From assembly GCA_031276815.1 (NCBI GenBank), contig JAISMJ010000062.1:1-39862 (forward strand): a DNA stretch of 39,862 nt, in the 5' to 3' direction. The DNA comes from Treponema sp. Its GTDB lineage: Bacteria > Spirochaetota > Spirochaetia > Treponematales > Breznakiellaceae. The position numbers and the translations under genes were made by a program. Positions 28,660 to 36,981 of this stretch are shown in pieces. Position 1 is the stretch's first letter, and every line of letters begins with the position of its first letter. The notes below the pieces were generated by a model. It saw nothing but the letters and a program-made list of their open reading frames with translations, searched no databases and was not told the DNA's origin.

Positions 28660-30389
28660 GAAGATTGGGGGTGTATGGAGATAATCTTCCCACAAAACGG
28701 GAACGTTCCGTACAAGCCGCGGATTTTTCTATCGCGGGCATTATAGGATTTTTTGGAAGACAATTTGAAAAACCTTTTTCCGTAAAAAGCGCGTTAGAAG
28801 CGAAGACAATTTTTGGCGAGCAGTTTGACAGCGCGACCTATGGGTGGGACGCGGTACGCGGCTTCTTTGAAAATTTGTCAGGGGAAGCGGGAAGCCTGTA
28901 TATTTTATCGCCGAAGGGGACAGCGGCGACACAGGCGGCTACTACCGCTATCCATGCGGATGTGTCAATCAAGTCCGCCTATGCGGGCAATGACGCCTTC
29001 GGCGCGTGGAGTAACAACATAGGCGTTAAAATTACCCGCGTAAACGGTTTTCAGTCCAAACTCGCGGCGGAGTCCTCATCTTCATCTGTGGTCATGGAAA
29101 GTGTCGCGGGGTATAAGGTGGGCGATCAGGTTATTCACAATACCGTACCTACTACCGTCTACACCATAACCGCGATAAACGCGGACACAAAAACGCTTGT
29201 TTTAAGCGCGGGTTTAACCGGAGCGACAGGGGATACCCTAGCGGTTGCCGGCTATAACCTGCGGGTTTTTAACCGCAGCGCAACGGGAGAAGTTGTAGAG
29301 GTGGAGCAGAGCCTTGGCAAGACGCTTGTAACGCTCAATCAAAACGATAGATCGAAATTTATATCCGATGTCTTTGCTAATTCAACTCAAATCAAGGTTG
29401 ACGTAACCGCCGGCATTACTACAGTTATAGCGGATTCCACGCATATCGTGTACTTGACGGGCGGGACAGACGGCACCCTTCCCACGACTGACTATACGGG
29501 CTATTTCCCCGCGTTTGACGGTATCCCTATCCGCATGGCGGCGATACCGGAAACAACCGCTATGCCGGTACATCAGTCTTTTGAGGCGTATTGCAAAAAC
29601 CGCGAGGATAATCCTATCGTTTTCTACGTTGGACAAGCGGGCATTACGGCAAAGGAAACGCTTATTCAAACAGGCAACGCGGTACAGCGCATGGATGAAG
29701 TTGACGGCGTATACGTCCATAACTGGGTTAAAATATCAGACCCGTTCTCAAATTCCGGCACAGCGACAAGAATTGTTCCGAACTGCGGTCATCTTATGGG
29801 AGCGTGGATTCGCTCTATAGCGCGTAACGGCATACACTCCAGCCCCGCCCGCAGAAACATACCGCTTATGGGAATTATCGAACCCGTTGGGTTCACGGCG
29901 GATAATGATTTTGACAGGACTGAACTGGCGGAAGCCGGCGTGAATGTCATTCAACAGGCGCGCGGCATCGGGATCATGTTACGAAATCTCTTTTCGCTAT
30001 CTACCAGTCCGGAATTCAAATTCGCAAACGCTATTATTCAACGCAACTTCATCAAAATTTCATGCGTTACCGCGCTTCAAATATCAGAAAACACCCCGAA
30101 CAATATAGAATCCGTTCTTAATGACAGAGTTACTGTGATCAACTTTATGCACAAATTATGGAAACAGGGAAGCAACGGAAACACTAAAGAAGGGGAAACC
30201 TTCGGGCAGTATATGCGTGATGACGGCAGCCTTTCAACAGAGGCGGACGGCTACGAGGTTATAGCGGACGCGTCCAACAACCCCGTTTCACAACTGCAGA
30301 TAGGAAATCGTAACATAGACGTGTATTTTATGTTTCCCGCTCCGGCAGGCAGTATCAAAATAGGCGTGGGAATTATTTACAAGGCATAA
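28656..30389 (+). CDS. Contractile tail sheath protein
   Basis: ATG 28656 is chosen because AGGAGG lies just upstream and it overlaps the preceding stop; a longer frame from 28608 lies inside the neighbour. The 577-residue protein has an N-terminal adaptor-like domain (IAGIIGFFGRQFEKPFSVKS ... YGWDAVRGFFEN), a large variable middle domain, and a conserved C-terminal region: GHLMGAWIRSIARNGIHSSP, RTELAEAGVNVIQQARGIGI, FANAIIQRNFIKISC and the final strand SIKIGVGIIYKA. The A-G-V-N near a DR/D-E element and the closing strand are typical of phage and contractile-system sheaths. It identifies the virion as a myovirus. Confidence 0.85.
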   Translation: MRRLGVYGDNLPTKRERSVQAADFSIAGIIGFFGRQFEKPFSVKSALEAKTIFGEQFDSATYGWDAVRGFFENLSGEAGSLYILSPKGTAATQAATTAIHADVSIKSAYAGNDAFGAWSNNIGVKITRVNGFQSKLAAESSSSSVVMESVAGYKVGDQVIHNTVPTTVYTITAINADTKTLVLSAGLTGATGDTLAVAGYNLRVFNRSATGEVVEVEQSLGKTLVTLNQNDRSKFISDVFANSTQIKVDVTAGITTVIADSTHIVYLTGGTDGTLPTTDYTGYFPAFDGIPIRMAAIPETTAMPVHQSFEAYCKNREDNPIVFYVGQAGITAKETLIQTGNAVQRMDEVDGVYVHNWVKISDPFSNSGTATRIVPNCGHLMGAWIRSIARNGIHSSPARRNIPLMGIIEPVGFTADNDFDRTELAEAGVNVIQQARGIGIMLRNLFSLSTSPEFKFANAIIQRNFIKISCVTALQISENTPNNIESVLNDRVTVINFMHKLWKQGSNGNTKEGETFGQYMRDDGSLSTEADGYEVIADASNNPVSQLQIGNRNIDVYFMFPAPAGSIKIGVGIIYKA

Positions 30390-30408
30390 CTTAAGGAGAA
30401 ACGGTACT

Positions 30409-30828
30409 ATGGCTCAGGCTAACAGCATGGCTCGTAAAATACGGGTATATTTAGACGGAACTGATGAATTACAAGGCTTGACGTCTTTCGGAGACGTCAA
30501 CCTCGAAAACGGCATGATTGACGTGCCGACCTTTGATAGAATTCTCAAAATTCATAACGGCGTTACTACCATGCCGCAGGTGGACTTAACCTTTGAAACG
30601 CGGCGTTCCACAACTACCCGCGAAATTTTACGGGCATGGTTTAATGACAAAGAGGCACATGATCTTATTATTGATCAGCTTGACGCGACAGGGACGTCAT
30701 TTGAAAAAATATCATGGACAGGCGTGGAGTGCGCGGCGCTCAAAGAACCGGCAGCTGATACGTCTAGTCCTACATACGCCCAGCTCACGGTTACGTTAAT
30801 CCCCTACGATATACAGGTGGTTGAATAA
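30409..30828 (+). CDS. Tail tube protein
   Basis: TAAGGAG precedes ATG 30409. The 139-residue protein has the layout of contractile-tail tube subunits: KIRVYLDGTDELQGLTSFGD, then the VDLTFETRRS strand, a FNDKEAHDLIIDQLDATG loop and a final beta pair SPTYAQLTVTLIPYDI. It polymerises inside the sheath to form the DNA channel. Its position directly after the sheath gene and before the tail chaperone is standard. The stop overlaps the chaperone start (TAATG). Confidence 0.8.
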   Translation: MAQANSMARKIRVYLDGTDELQGLTSFGDVNLENGMIDVPTFDRILKIHNGVTTMPQVDLTFETRRSTTTREILRAWFNDKEAHDLIIDQLDATGTSFEKISWTGVECAALKEPAADTSSPTYAQLTVTLIPYDIQVVE

Positions 30829-31592
30829 TGCCTGTATTGCCGTATCCTTTTGAGTATGATGGTGAAACCATACGCGAGTTTGACGTTAAAGAAGCCACTA
30901 CATCGGCTATAGCGGCGTCTCAAAAGAACTCGCTCCCCTACGCGGCTATGAAGTCTTTCCTTACGGGCGTTCTTTGTTCGTTAAACGGCAATGAGGAACA
31001 GACCTTTATCAGGAACGCCCTTTTATCCATCCCCTTTGAAAGCGCGTTTACCGCCCTTGTCTACGGCATGGCAAAAACCAAAGAAGACGACAGCATACAC
31101 GGAGCGTATGCCTGTCCGCATTGCGGCGAAATTCGCAGGGCTGAATCGGACGATGAAACGGAGCATGTATTACAGTTTGAAATAACGCCGGCTCCGCTTA
31201 CGTTTGATTTTAATCTGGGCGGGGTTCCTATAGTGAACAAGGTAAACGGCGCCGTCATTGAATCGGTGGGCGCTATTAGTATGACCGCGCCTACCCTTGA
31301 CGCCTTAATACGGGGGGAACGGCGCTTTCCCGACAATCCGATATTGACCCAATCATTCGCCTATGCTCAGTCAATCGTATCGGTTAATAATACGCCGGTT
31401 GATAAATCGTGGAAAGACAAATACGGGGAAGTCCTTTTTAACAAGCTCTCGATCAAAAAGACCAATGAACTATCTAAAGAACTTGCCGCTTATTCCCCGT
31501 TTAACAACATCGAAAGAGTATGTCTTAAATGTTTCCACAGATGGAAAACACGGCTTGATTTTACTAATTTTTTCGACTTCGGGGCGGTTTAA
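30828..31592 (+). CDS. Tail assembly chaperone, zero-frame product
   Basis: The 254-residue protein lies between the tube and the tape measure genes, the invariant place of tail assembly chaperones. It contains two CxxC pairs, ACPHCGEI (about residue 88-95) and VCLKCFHRW near the C-terminus, that could form one zinc site. N- and C-terminal parts are helical. The reading frame ends at TAA 31590-31592, six codons after a T TTT TTC slippery heptamer. A -1 shift there fuses it to 74 more codons. A zinc-binding chaperone of this length is larger than lambda gpG and is closer in size to chaperones of complex myophages. Confidence 0.65.
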   Translation: MPVLPYPFEYDGETIREFDVKEATTSAIAASQKNSLPYAAMKSFLTGVLCSLNGNEEQTFIRNALLSIPFESAFTALVYGMAKTKEDDSIHGAYACPHCGEIRRAESDDETEHVLQFEITPAPLTFDFNLGGVPIVNKVNGAVIESVGAISMTAPTLDALIRGERRFPDNPILTQSFAYAQSIVSVNNTPVDKSWKDKYGEVLFNKLSIKKTNELSKELAAYSPFNNIERVCLKCFHRWKTRLDFTNFFDFGAV

Positions 31593-31798
31593 TTGATGAA
31601 CCCGTAAGCCGTCTGGAGCATAGTATTTTTTGCGTGGGGTTTACAGAGCGAGTGCTGATACAGGAGGCGGTGCGGCTTTCAAGCGCGACCTATACGCCTA
31701 TACCGTATTTTTTTGACACTACATGGAATCAGTACCGCGCTATAATCAAAGAGGTTATCGCTATGAGCGAGGAGTTAAAGAATGGCAGAAGAAAGTGA
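30828..31798 (+). CDS. Tail assembly chaperone, -1 frameshift fusion product
   Basis: At T TTT TTC (31568-31574) the zero-frame codons are AAT TTT TTC. Slipping back one base gives AAT TTT TTT CGA, and the -1 frame then stays open to TGA 31796-31798. The extension reads RLRGGLIDEPVSRLEHS, FCVGFTERVLIQEAVRL and YTPIPYFFDTTWNQYRAI, a convincing protein. This extension frame has no start codon of its own with a ribosome binding site before it, and it ends over the tape measure start (31782). The joint product is about 322 residues. This mirrors the gpG-gpT fusion conserved in long-tailed phages. Confidence 0.75.
31568..31574 (+). promoter_or_regulatory. Programmed -1 frameshift heptamer T TTT TTC
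   Basis: The heptamer is in exact X XXY YYZ phase with the chaperone frame and is a well-known efficient slippery sequence. Complementary 7-mers ACGGCTT (31550-31556) and AAGCCGT (31606-31612) flank it, and a weak GGTT/AACC stem follows. These may modulate slippage, although a stem enclosing the site would be opened by the ribosome. Confidence 0.75.
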
Positions 31799-33758
31799 AG
31801 TCACGTTTAATTTTGACATTACGCCGTTTATGAACGGCTTAAAACAAGTAAGTCAGGGGTTTACCAAGACTTTTTCAGACGTCGCAAAAATAGGCAAAAG
31901 TATTGCCAATGCTATAATAACGCCATTCCAAATACTCAAGAAGGAAGCGCTTAACGCGATGCCTATTGTCGGGCAGATGATAGATTTTGCCAAAGACGTT
32001 ATTACCAGAAACCTCTTTGCGCCGCTGCAACGGGAACTTATTCCGATATTGCAAAAAATTATGAAGTGGATAACGGATAACCGAACCATGTTTGTAAAAT
32101 GGAGGCAGGTCATAGCAAATGTATTTAAGGGGATATGGGAATTCGCAAAGATATTGTTTGACGTTGTAAAGAGTATTATCGACATGATTACCCGCTCGCT
32201 GATGAATCATTTCGGCGGGGCGTTTGCGTCCATAGAAGAACTAGTTAATACCATCGTGTGGAAAGTAACCATGATAATGCTCTTTTTAGCGGAGAGCTTC
32301 AAAAGTATACTGCCCCAATTTCAACCTTTAATTGACACGCTTACAAATTATGTTTCTCAAGCGGTTGGGAAGTTTGTAGAGATAGGCTCGTCAATGCTGA
32401 AGGCATTTAATGAGGGAGACAATTTCAAAAAATTGATTGAAGCGGTAAATTCTGCGATGCAAGGTATAGCGTCAGTTATTGACGCGGTTGTAACCGGTAT
32501 AAGTAATTTAATCATTCAGTTGTTGCTGCCGGATGAAGCGGGGAATACTTTTGGAGACGTGGTAAAAAGTCTCGGCGATCTTGCTCTGTCGGCGGGTCAG
32601 TTGCTAGCAAGCGGAATCACGGGTTTTTTTGAAGGGTTCAACAAGGCTATTGATCCGGTAAGCACAACGCTTAAAAACATAGTAGACAAGTTTAATGAGC
32701 TAGTGAAGATGTTAGACGAAAGCGGAACGGTTAAAAAGGCGTTTGAATTCTTTGGAAGAATCGCGGGTAATATACTTATGGCGGCTTTAACGCTTATAGA
32801 GACCAGTCTAAACACGTTGACTACAAGGTTTAAGCAGTTGAACGTTTTACTAGATTCAACTAAAAATTTTTCACAAAAATTGGCTGAAATAGAAAGATTA
32901 GAAGGCGAAAATACTACCGCAAACAACACGGCATGGGGTAGAGTTGAAATGGTAAAAGAAGCAAACGATGCGATACAAAATGTAGTCGCGGACGCAATAA
33001 ATTCACTACCAAACACGACGAGGAACATGGCGGAAGAAGCTGTTATGAATAATCCGGATACCAAGGCGATTTATACAGGAAATGAACAAATAGCTAGAGA
33101 ATGGTTTTTACAACATATGTCTCCAGAAAAGTTTAAAGACACAAGACATGCTAAAACATTTAATTATACATACGATAACATGTTTAAAGAGATAGCATTA
33201 GCCGCTGCTGCTGAAGCGGATCTTCATAAGACTAATAATAATACTGATACTGATGCCTTTATGATTGCATTTAAGAAAAATGTAGAAAGCAGGAACCTAC
33301 TTCCTGTAAACGACGCGATTATAACGAAAAGCGGGAAAATTATACAAACGGCGCCGGATGATAATATTTACGCCTTCAAAAATTTAGGCAGTATAGCCCC
33401 GCCCTTGGTTACGCAGCGGATAGTACAACCCGCTCCCGTATTCCCGCAGGTTTCACAGGTAAATCCCGCGCCTATAGTCATACAGGCTCCACAGGCAAAT
33501 CCCGCTCCCATATTCCCGCAGGCTTCAGCGCAAGTACCGCCGCCGCCACGCGCCGAACCGGAAATTACCCCGTATAATACACGCTCTACCCAATCAAGAC
33601 CGGCTCCCGTTACTATTCAATTCGGCGATGTGTCTATTTCGGTACCGGAGGGTTCAACGGCGGCGGACGCGCAGCAGACCGGCATGGCAGCGGCGGAGGG
33701 CTTTGCTTCCAGACTGGCTCAGGAACTTTCCATGAACCTTTTACGCGAGGGCGCATAA
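31782..33758 (+). CDS. Tail tape measure protein
   Basis: The 658-residue protein starts at ATG 31782, 7 nt after GAGGAG. It is largely helical, with hydrophobic stretches (TIVWKVTMIMLFLAESFKSI), long amphipathic helices to about residue 390, and a conserved-looking VNDAIITKSGKIIQTAPDD phrase near residue 510-530 that recurs in tape measure proteins. A Pro-rich region follows (QPAPVFPQVSQVNPAPIVIQ and related units). At about 1.5 angstrom per residue the tail would be near 100 nm. Residues about 360-515 use more A/T-rich codons than the flanks, hinting at an exchanged segment. The position after the chaperone supports the call. Confidence 0.75.
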   Translation: MAEESEVTFNFDITPFMNGLKQVSQGFTKTFSDVAKIGKSIANAIITPFQILKKEALNAMPIVGQMIDFAKDVITRNLFAPLQRELIPILQKIMKWITDNRTMFVKWRQVIANVFKGIWEFAKILFDVVKSIIDMITRSLMNHFGGAFASIEELVNTIVWKVTMIMLFLAESFKSILPQFQPLIDTLTNYVSQAVGKFVEIGSSMLKAFNEGDNFKKLIEAVNSAMQGIASVIDAVVTGISNLIIQLLLPDEAGNTFGDVVKSLGDLALSAGQLLASGITGFFEGFNKAIDPVSTTLKNIVDKFNELVKMLDESGTVKKAFEFFGRIAGNILMAALTLIETSLNTLTTRFKQLNVLLDSTKNFSQKLAEIERLEGENTTANNTAWGRVEMVKEANDAIQNVVADAINSLPNTTRNMAEEAVMNNPDTKAIYTGNEQIAREWFLQHMSPEKFKDTRHAKTFNYTYDNMFKEIALAAAAEADLHKTNNNTDTDAFMIAFKKNVESRNLLPVNDAIITKSGKIIQTAPDDNIYAFKNLGSIAPPLVTQRIVQPAPVFPQVSQVNPAPIVIQAPQANPAPIFPQASAQVPPPPRAEPEITPYNTRSTQSRPAPVTIQFGDVSISVPEGSTAADAQQTGMAAAEGFASRLAQELSMNLLREGA

Positions 33759-34321
33759 TGGTTTTGCCGTTTGTCATGGTCGATTTATCTAATATGAATG
33801 TGATTATGACCCGTACCGTTCCGGAGGGCAAAATACAAGACTCAAAGCAAATTATTTATACGGAGCAGCCTATACCCGGACGCAACTACCAGCCGGTTTC
33901 TTTCGGCGGTAACGGCAATCGAAAAATATCTTTTACGCTTCCCGTTTTACGAAGGAATGACGCGACCGGCAATATGCTCATATTAAAACAATTTGAAGGT
34001 TTGCGAAACCAAGCTCGCGGCTTTTTAGGGTTTACTTCGGTCGGGCAGTTTTCCCCTAATCCAAAAGTATTATTTCAGTGGGGTCATAATGGCATTCCGC
34101 TTGTGTATTTTGTTGCAAAATGCGATTTTGAACATAACCCCGCATTTGTCAATATGCGGTCTATCCCGCAACTTACTCAGGTCAGTATGGAACTTATCCT
34201 TGATGAGGAAAATCCCCTCTACAAAGCGGAGGAGGCTTTCAGGATCGCTTCGGCGGCTGCCGGTAACGGGGAAAACATGTTAGAGATTGTCAATCATGTT
34301 CACAGGATGTTTCCTCTATGA
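33758..34321 (+). CDS. Baseplate hub or tube-adaptor protein
   Basis: ATG 33758 overlaps the tape measure stop (TAATG). The 187-residue protein is beta-rich: MVDLSNMNVIMTRTVPEGKI, QPVSFGGNGNRKISFTLPVL, LVYFVAKCDFEHNPAFVN and QVSMELILDEENPLYKAEE. This order resembles the P2 gpU or CIS-tube adaptor type of protein that joins the tail tube to the hub. It is followed by a gpX-like and a gpD-like gene, as in P2-type baseplates. The exact family is uncertain. Confidence 0.5.
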   Translation: MVLPFVMVDLSNMNVIMTRTVPEGKIQDSKQIIYTEQPIPGRNYQPVSFGGNGNRKISFTLPVLRRNDATGNMLILKQFEGLRNQARGFLGFTSVGQFSPNPKVLFQWGHNGIPLVYFVAKCDFEHNPAFVNMRSIPQLTQVSMELILDEENPLYKAEEAFRIASAAAGNGENMLEIVNHVHRMFPL

Positions 34322-34575
34322 GATATTACAAGCAACCCGATGTATTATTTCAGGGGGTGTTAATCAAAGAAGAATTACCGCTTGTTCCGCGAGCGAAAAC
34401 CACAAAAAAACACGAACAATACAGCGGACAGCCGCTTGATGAATTAGCGTGTTACTATTATGGGGACGGCATGGAATCAGAGTGCTATAAAATCTTTAAT
34501 GAGAACATTGTGGAATTGACGGAAGCCAACTTTGATGTTTCCAAGTTACGCTCCGTGAGGATACCGCCGCTATGA
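34318..34575 (+). CDS. Tail protein X-like (LysM-type) protein
   Basis: ATG 34318 overlaps the preceding stop (ATGA). In 85 residues it shows the LysM or gpX pattern: EQYSGQPLDELACYYYGDG (residues about 40-58), a middle YKIFNENIVELT helix and the closing V-R-I-P-P-L. In P2 and relatives gpX lies beside the baseplate hub and is thought to help anchor it to the tube or peptidoglycan. At 85 residues it is slightly longer than P2 gpX because of a 38-residue N-terminal extension. The next gene is a hub protein, which agrees. Confidence 0.65.
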   Translation: MRYYKQPDVLFQGVLIKEELPLVPRAKTTKKHEQYSGQPLDELACYYYGDGMESECYKIFNENIVELTEANFDVSKLRSVRIPPL

Positions 34576-35756
34576 TTTGGGAGAACAAAAACGCTTTTTT
34601 TGAGGTCGCTATACTTGCGGACAGTATGACAAAGGACGTTATATCTTTGGAAATAGCTGAAGAGGTGACTAAAACCGATGACGTGTCGATTACATTGAAC
34701 GATCCCCTTGTGGCATATGACAACTTATTGACGTTTGGGAAAGAAGTTACGATACAGTGGGGCGTGCGCGGGATACCTAGCATTACGCGGGTCAACAAGG
34801 GGTTTGTAACGGCTTCAAACAATTCCGGAGACGACAAAGGACACGTCACCACTCAAATAACAATGCAAACAATACTTGATATGAACGGGGTACAAATAAT
34901 TCATACGGGAACGCGCAAACACATAGTGGAAACTGTCATGTCAAGCATGGGTATTACCCAACCGATTGTTGATTTTTGGAAAATGGATACGGTTGAGGAA
35001 CAAATAACGCAATACGAAAACAACTTCGCTTTTTTGGTCAGGCTTGCGCGTGAATGGGGCTGTCATTTTAGGATGGCGCATGATCAGGCGCAACATGCTA
35101 TCGCGGCTTTTTGTTCGGCGGAGCAATTATCAAAGTTGGTTACCGCTATCGGCGGCGGTAGCGCGATCATATTAAATTACGGGTTTACCAAAGACCCATC
35201 AAAAGTCCCTAATGTCATATCTTACACAAAAAACAGAAATCCGGTAGGAAGCGGCGGACAGGGAGCCATGACCTCTATAGTCAACAATAAGTCGGTATTG
35301 ACAAGGTTCATTGTTGAGGGGGACAGTGTTATCACATGGAAACTAAACACTGAAAAATGCGTGAGGGCGATTAACGAACTTGGCGGCGGTACTGATGGGC
35401 TTCAAAAACTTTGGGATAATTATCTGTCGCCGAATAGAGGCTGGGAGACCGCCAAACGATTTTATACTATGGTTTCACAAGATACCGCGTCCGAGAGTAT
35501 GGGATATACCGTTACTTGCGAACTAATAGGCAACCCGTCTATTTCAGCGGGCTCCATGATATATTTCGGCGCGGGCTTTTCCGATGATTTGGGCGCGACA
35601 AACCGCGTATGGTGGGTCAGAAAAGCGCGGCATAGTTTCTCACATCAAGGTTATAGAACAAGCATTGAGGTCGTAGACAGCCGGCAAATGTCAGACGCGG
35701 GCGCCCAGATACCCGAAGTCATGAACTATATTTTGGAAGAGGCTAAAGCATTATGA
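34572..35756 (+). CDS. Baseplate hub protein, GpD/gp27-like
   Basis: The 394-residue protein starts with an ATGA overlap. Features of the late-control-D/gp27 hub family are a beta-rich first domain (DVISLEIAEEVTKTDDVSIT, FGKEVTIQWGV), then the ITQYENNFAFLVRLAREWGC signature (near residue 150-172), in which Q-x-x-E-x-D/N-x-x-F-L-x-R-L-A-x-x-x-G is characteristic. Later come the VEGDSVITWK and SYTKNRNP-type segments, and a final WWVRKARHSFSHQGYRTSIE strand pair. The trimeric hub holds the spike and forms the tube end. The spike gene follows with an ATGA overlap. Confidence 0.8.
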   Translation: MIWENKNAFFEVAILADSMTKDVISLEIAEEVTKTDDVSITLNDPLVAYDNLLTFGKEVTIQWGVRGIPSITRVNKGFVTASNNSGDDKGHVTTQITMQTILDMNGVQIIHTGTRKHIVETVMSSMGITQPIVDFWKMDTVEEQITQYENNFAFLVRLAREWGCHFRMAHDQAQHAIAAFCSAEQLSKLVTAIGGGSAIILNYGFTKDPSKVPNVISYTKNRNPVGSGGQGAMTSIVNNKSVLTRFIVEGDSVITWKLNTEKCVRAINELGGGTDGLQKLWDNYLSPNRGWETAKRFYTMVSQDTASESMGYTVTCELIGNPSISAGSMIYFGAGFSDDLGATNRVWWVRKARHSFSHQGYRTSIEVVDSRQMSDAGAQIPEVMNYILEEAKAL

Positions 35757-36367
35757 ATTGTAATGCGGACCTTATATCGGTTCTTAGAAAACTCATAGCG
35801 GAGGAAACAGTCTACCTTCGGCAGTATGAGGGAACAGTTATTGACGACCAAGACCCGAAGTCGCTCGGACGGCTTAAAATTCAGATACCGGAACTGGTAT
35901 GGGAAACGGCAAACACTATACCGTGGGCATATCCAGAGCATGGGCTGAATACGGTAGTTCCACCGGTAGGCAAGTCCGCGGTCGTCTATTTCTTGAAAGG
36001 TAACAGGGATCATCCTGTTTATAGAGGCGGAACCTCAGAAAGAGCGGACTCGCGATTGACGGAATACAAGAATCCGAATACCGTTGTCATTTTTGAGGAT
36101 GATAATATTTTATTTCTATGGGATAGAACGGAAAAAGCGTTCAAAATTACCATAAACAACAACGAAATCAAATTTGATAATGGAGATAATTTAGAAATAA
36201 AAGCGGCGGTTAAAGTTACGGTAAACGCCCCGCAAGTTAATGTTACAGGCGGTCAGTTGCAAATAAATGGAATAGTAGCGCCCAACGGGCAAGGGGGCTT
36301 TTGCGGAATGCCGAACTGCGCGTTTACCGGCGCTCCGCAGGTTGGAAACACCATAGCTAACACGTAA
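35753..36367 (+). CDS. Baseplate spike protein (gp5/gpV-like OB fold)
   Basis: The 204-residue protein has an OB-fold stretch (about residues 20-105): YEGTVIDDQDPKSLGRLKIQ, IPWAYPEHGLNTVVPPVGKS and VVYFLKGNRDHPVYRGG. This is the standard gp5 N-terminal or gpV pattern (V-x-D-x-x-DP-x-x-x-G-R-V, P-P-x-G). A beta-helix-like C-terminus follows (DNGDNLEIKAAVKVTVNAPQ and VNVTGGQLQINGIV), ending with CGMPNCAFTG. No lysozyme domain is present, unlike T4 gp5. It forms the membrane-piercing tip. The start overlaps the hub stop. Confidence 0.8.
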   Translation: MNCNADLISVLRKLIAEETVYLRQYEGTVIDDQDPKSLGRLKIQIPELVWETANTIPWAYPEHGLNTVVPPVGKSAVVYFLKGNRDHPVYRGGTSERADSRLTEYKNPNTVVIFEDDNILFLWDRTEKAFKITINNNEIKFDNGDNLEIKAAVKVTVNAPQVNVTGGQLQINGIVAPNGQGGFCGMPNCAFTGAPQVGNTIANT

Positions 36368-36379
36368 GGAGTAATTACG

Positions 36380-36622
36380 ATGGCATTGAACGGGGTTACA
36401 TTAGGAGACGCTATAGCGAATATTTTAATGGACGCTAACGCTCCCGAAGACATGAAGACAAACATTAAAACGCTCTGGGAACAGATAGGCGCGGCTATTG
36501 TTTCGCATATTCAGGCAAACGGAATAGTAACGGTACAGGCGGGGATACCGGTCAGTACAACGGGCTCGCCTGCCGCGCAGACGGGCGCGACAACCGCGCC
36601 GGGAACGGGAACCATAGCATGA
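36380..36622 (+). CDS. Small baseplate-associated protein
   Basis: TAAGGAG lies about 9 nt before ATG 36380. The 80-residue protein has an N-terminal helix pair (DAIANILMDANAPEDMKTNI, KTLWEQIGAAIVSHIQ) and a low-complexity Gly/Thr/Ala tail (TTGSPAAQTGATTAPGTGT). Proteins with a terminal Gly/Thr tail are common between spike and gp25 genes and may sit in the hub or plug the spike. No named family is recognised. Its stop overlaps the next start (ATGA). Confidence 0.5.
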   Translation: MALNGVTLGDAIANILMDANAPEDMKTNIKTLWEQIGAAIVSHIQANGIVTVQAGIPVSTTGSPAAQTGATTAPGTGTIA

Positions 36623-36981
36623 CGCATATTGACGCTTTTTTTAACGCGGATACTACAGACATACAAGACGATATGCAAGTGTATTTAATGACAAAGCTTG
36701 GCAGCCTGTTTTACAACAGAGCGGCGGGAAACGGCGTGTTATTGCGGGAAAATGAGCCGCTTGGATTCGCCGAATCAACCATAATAAAATATGAAATCGC
36801 CTTATGTCTCGCGCGGAGAAATAACGTTGTTCCGCGGCGGTTACAAGCGTTAGTGTCTCAAAACACTATAAGCATAGCGCGTAAAGGCAGTCAATTAGAT
36901 ATAGATATTCAGTATAGAGCGGTTGATAGTATCACATTAGATAATGTATCACTGTCAATAAATATATCGGGGTTTATGTGA
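36619..36981 (+). CDS. Baseplate wedge protein, gp25-like
   Basis: The 120-residue protein has RAAGNGVLLRENEPLGFAES (about 36-55), then YEIALCLARRNNVVPRRLQA, and a final beta region DIDIQYRAVDSITLDNVSLS. The end matches the gp25/gpW wedge type, where a Y-R/x-x-V-D pattern lies near the C-terminus. The role is to join the wedge to the sheath start. It lies directly before the baseplate J gene, as in P2, Mu and T4-like clusters, with a GTGA overlap. The assignment is supported mostly by order and size. Confidence 0.55.
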   Translation: MTHIDAFFNADTTDIQDDMQVYLMTKLGSLFYNRAAGNGVLLRENEPLGFAESTIIKYEIALCLARRNNVVPRRLQALVSQNTISIARKGSQLDIDIQYRAVDSITLDNVSLSINISGFM

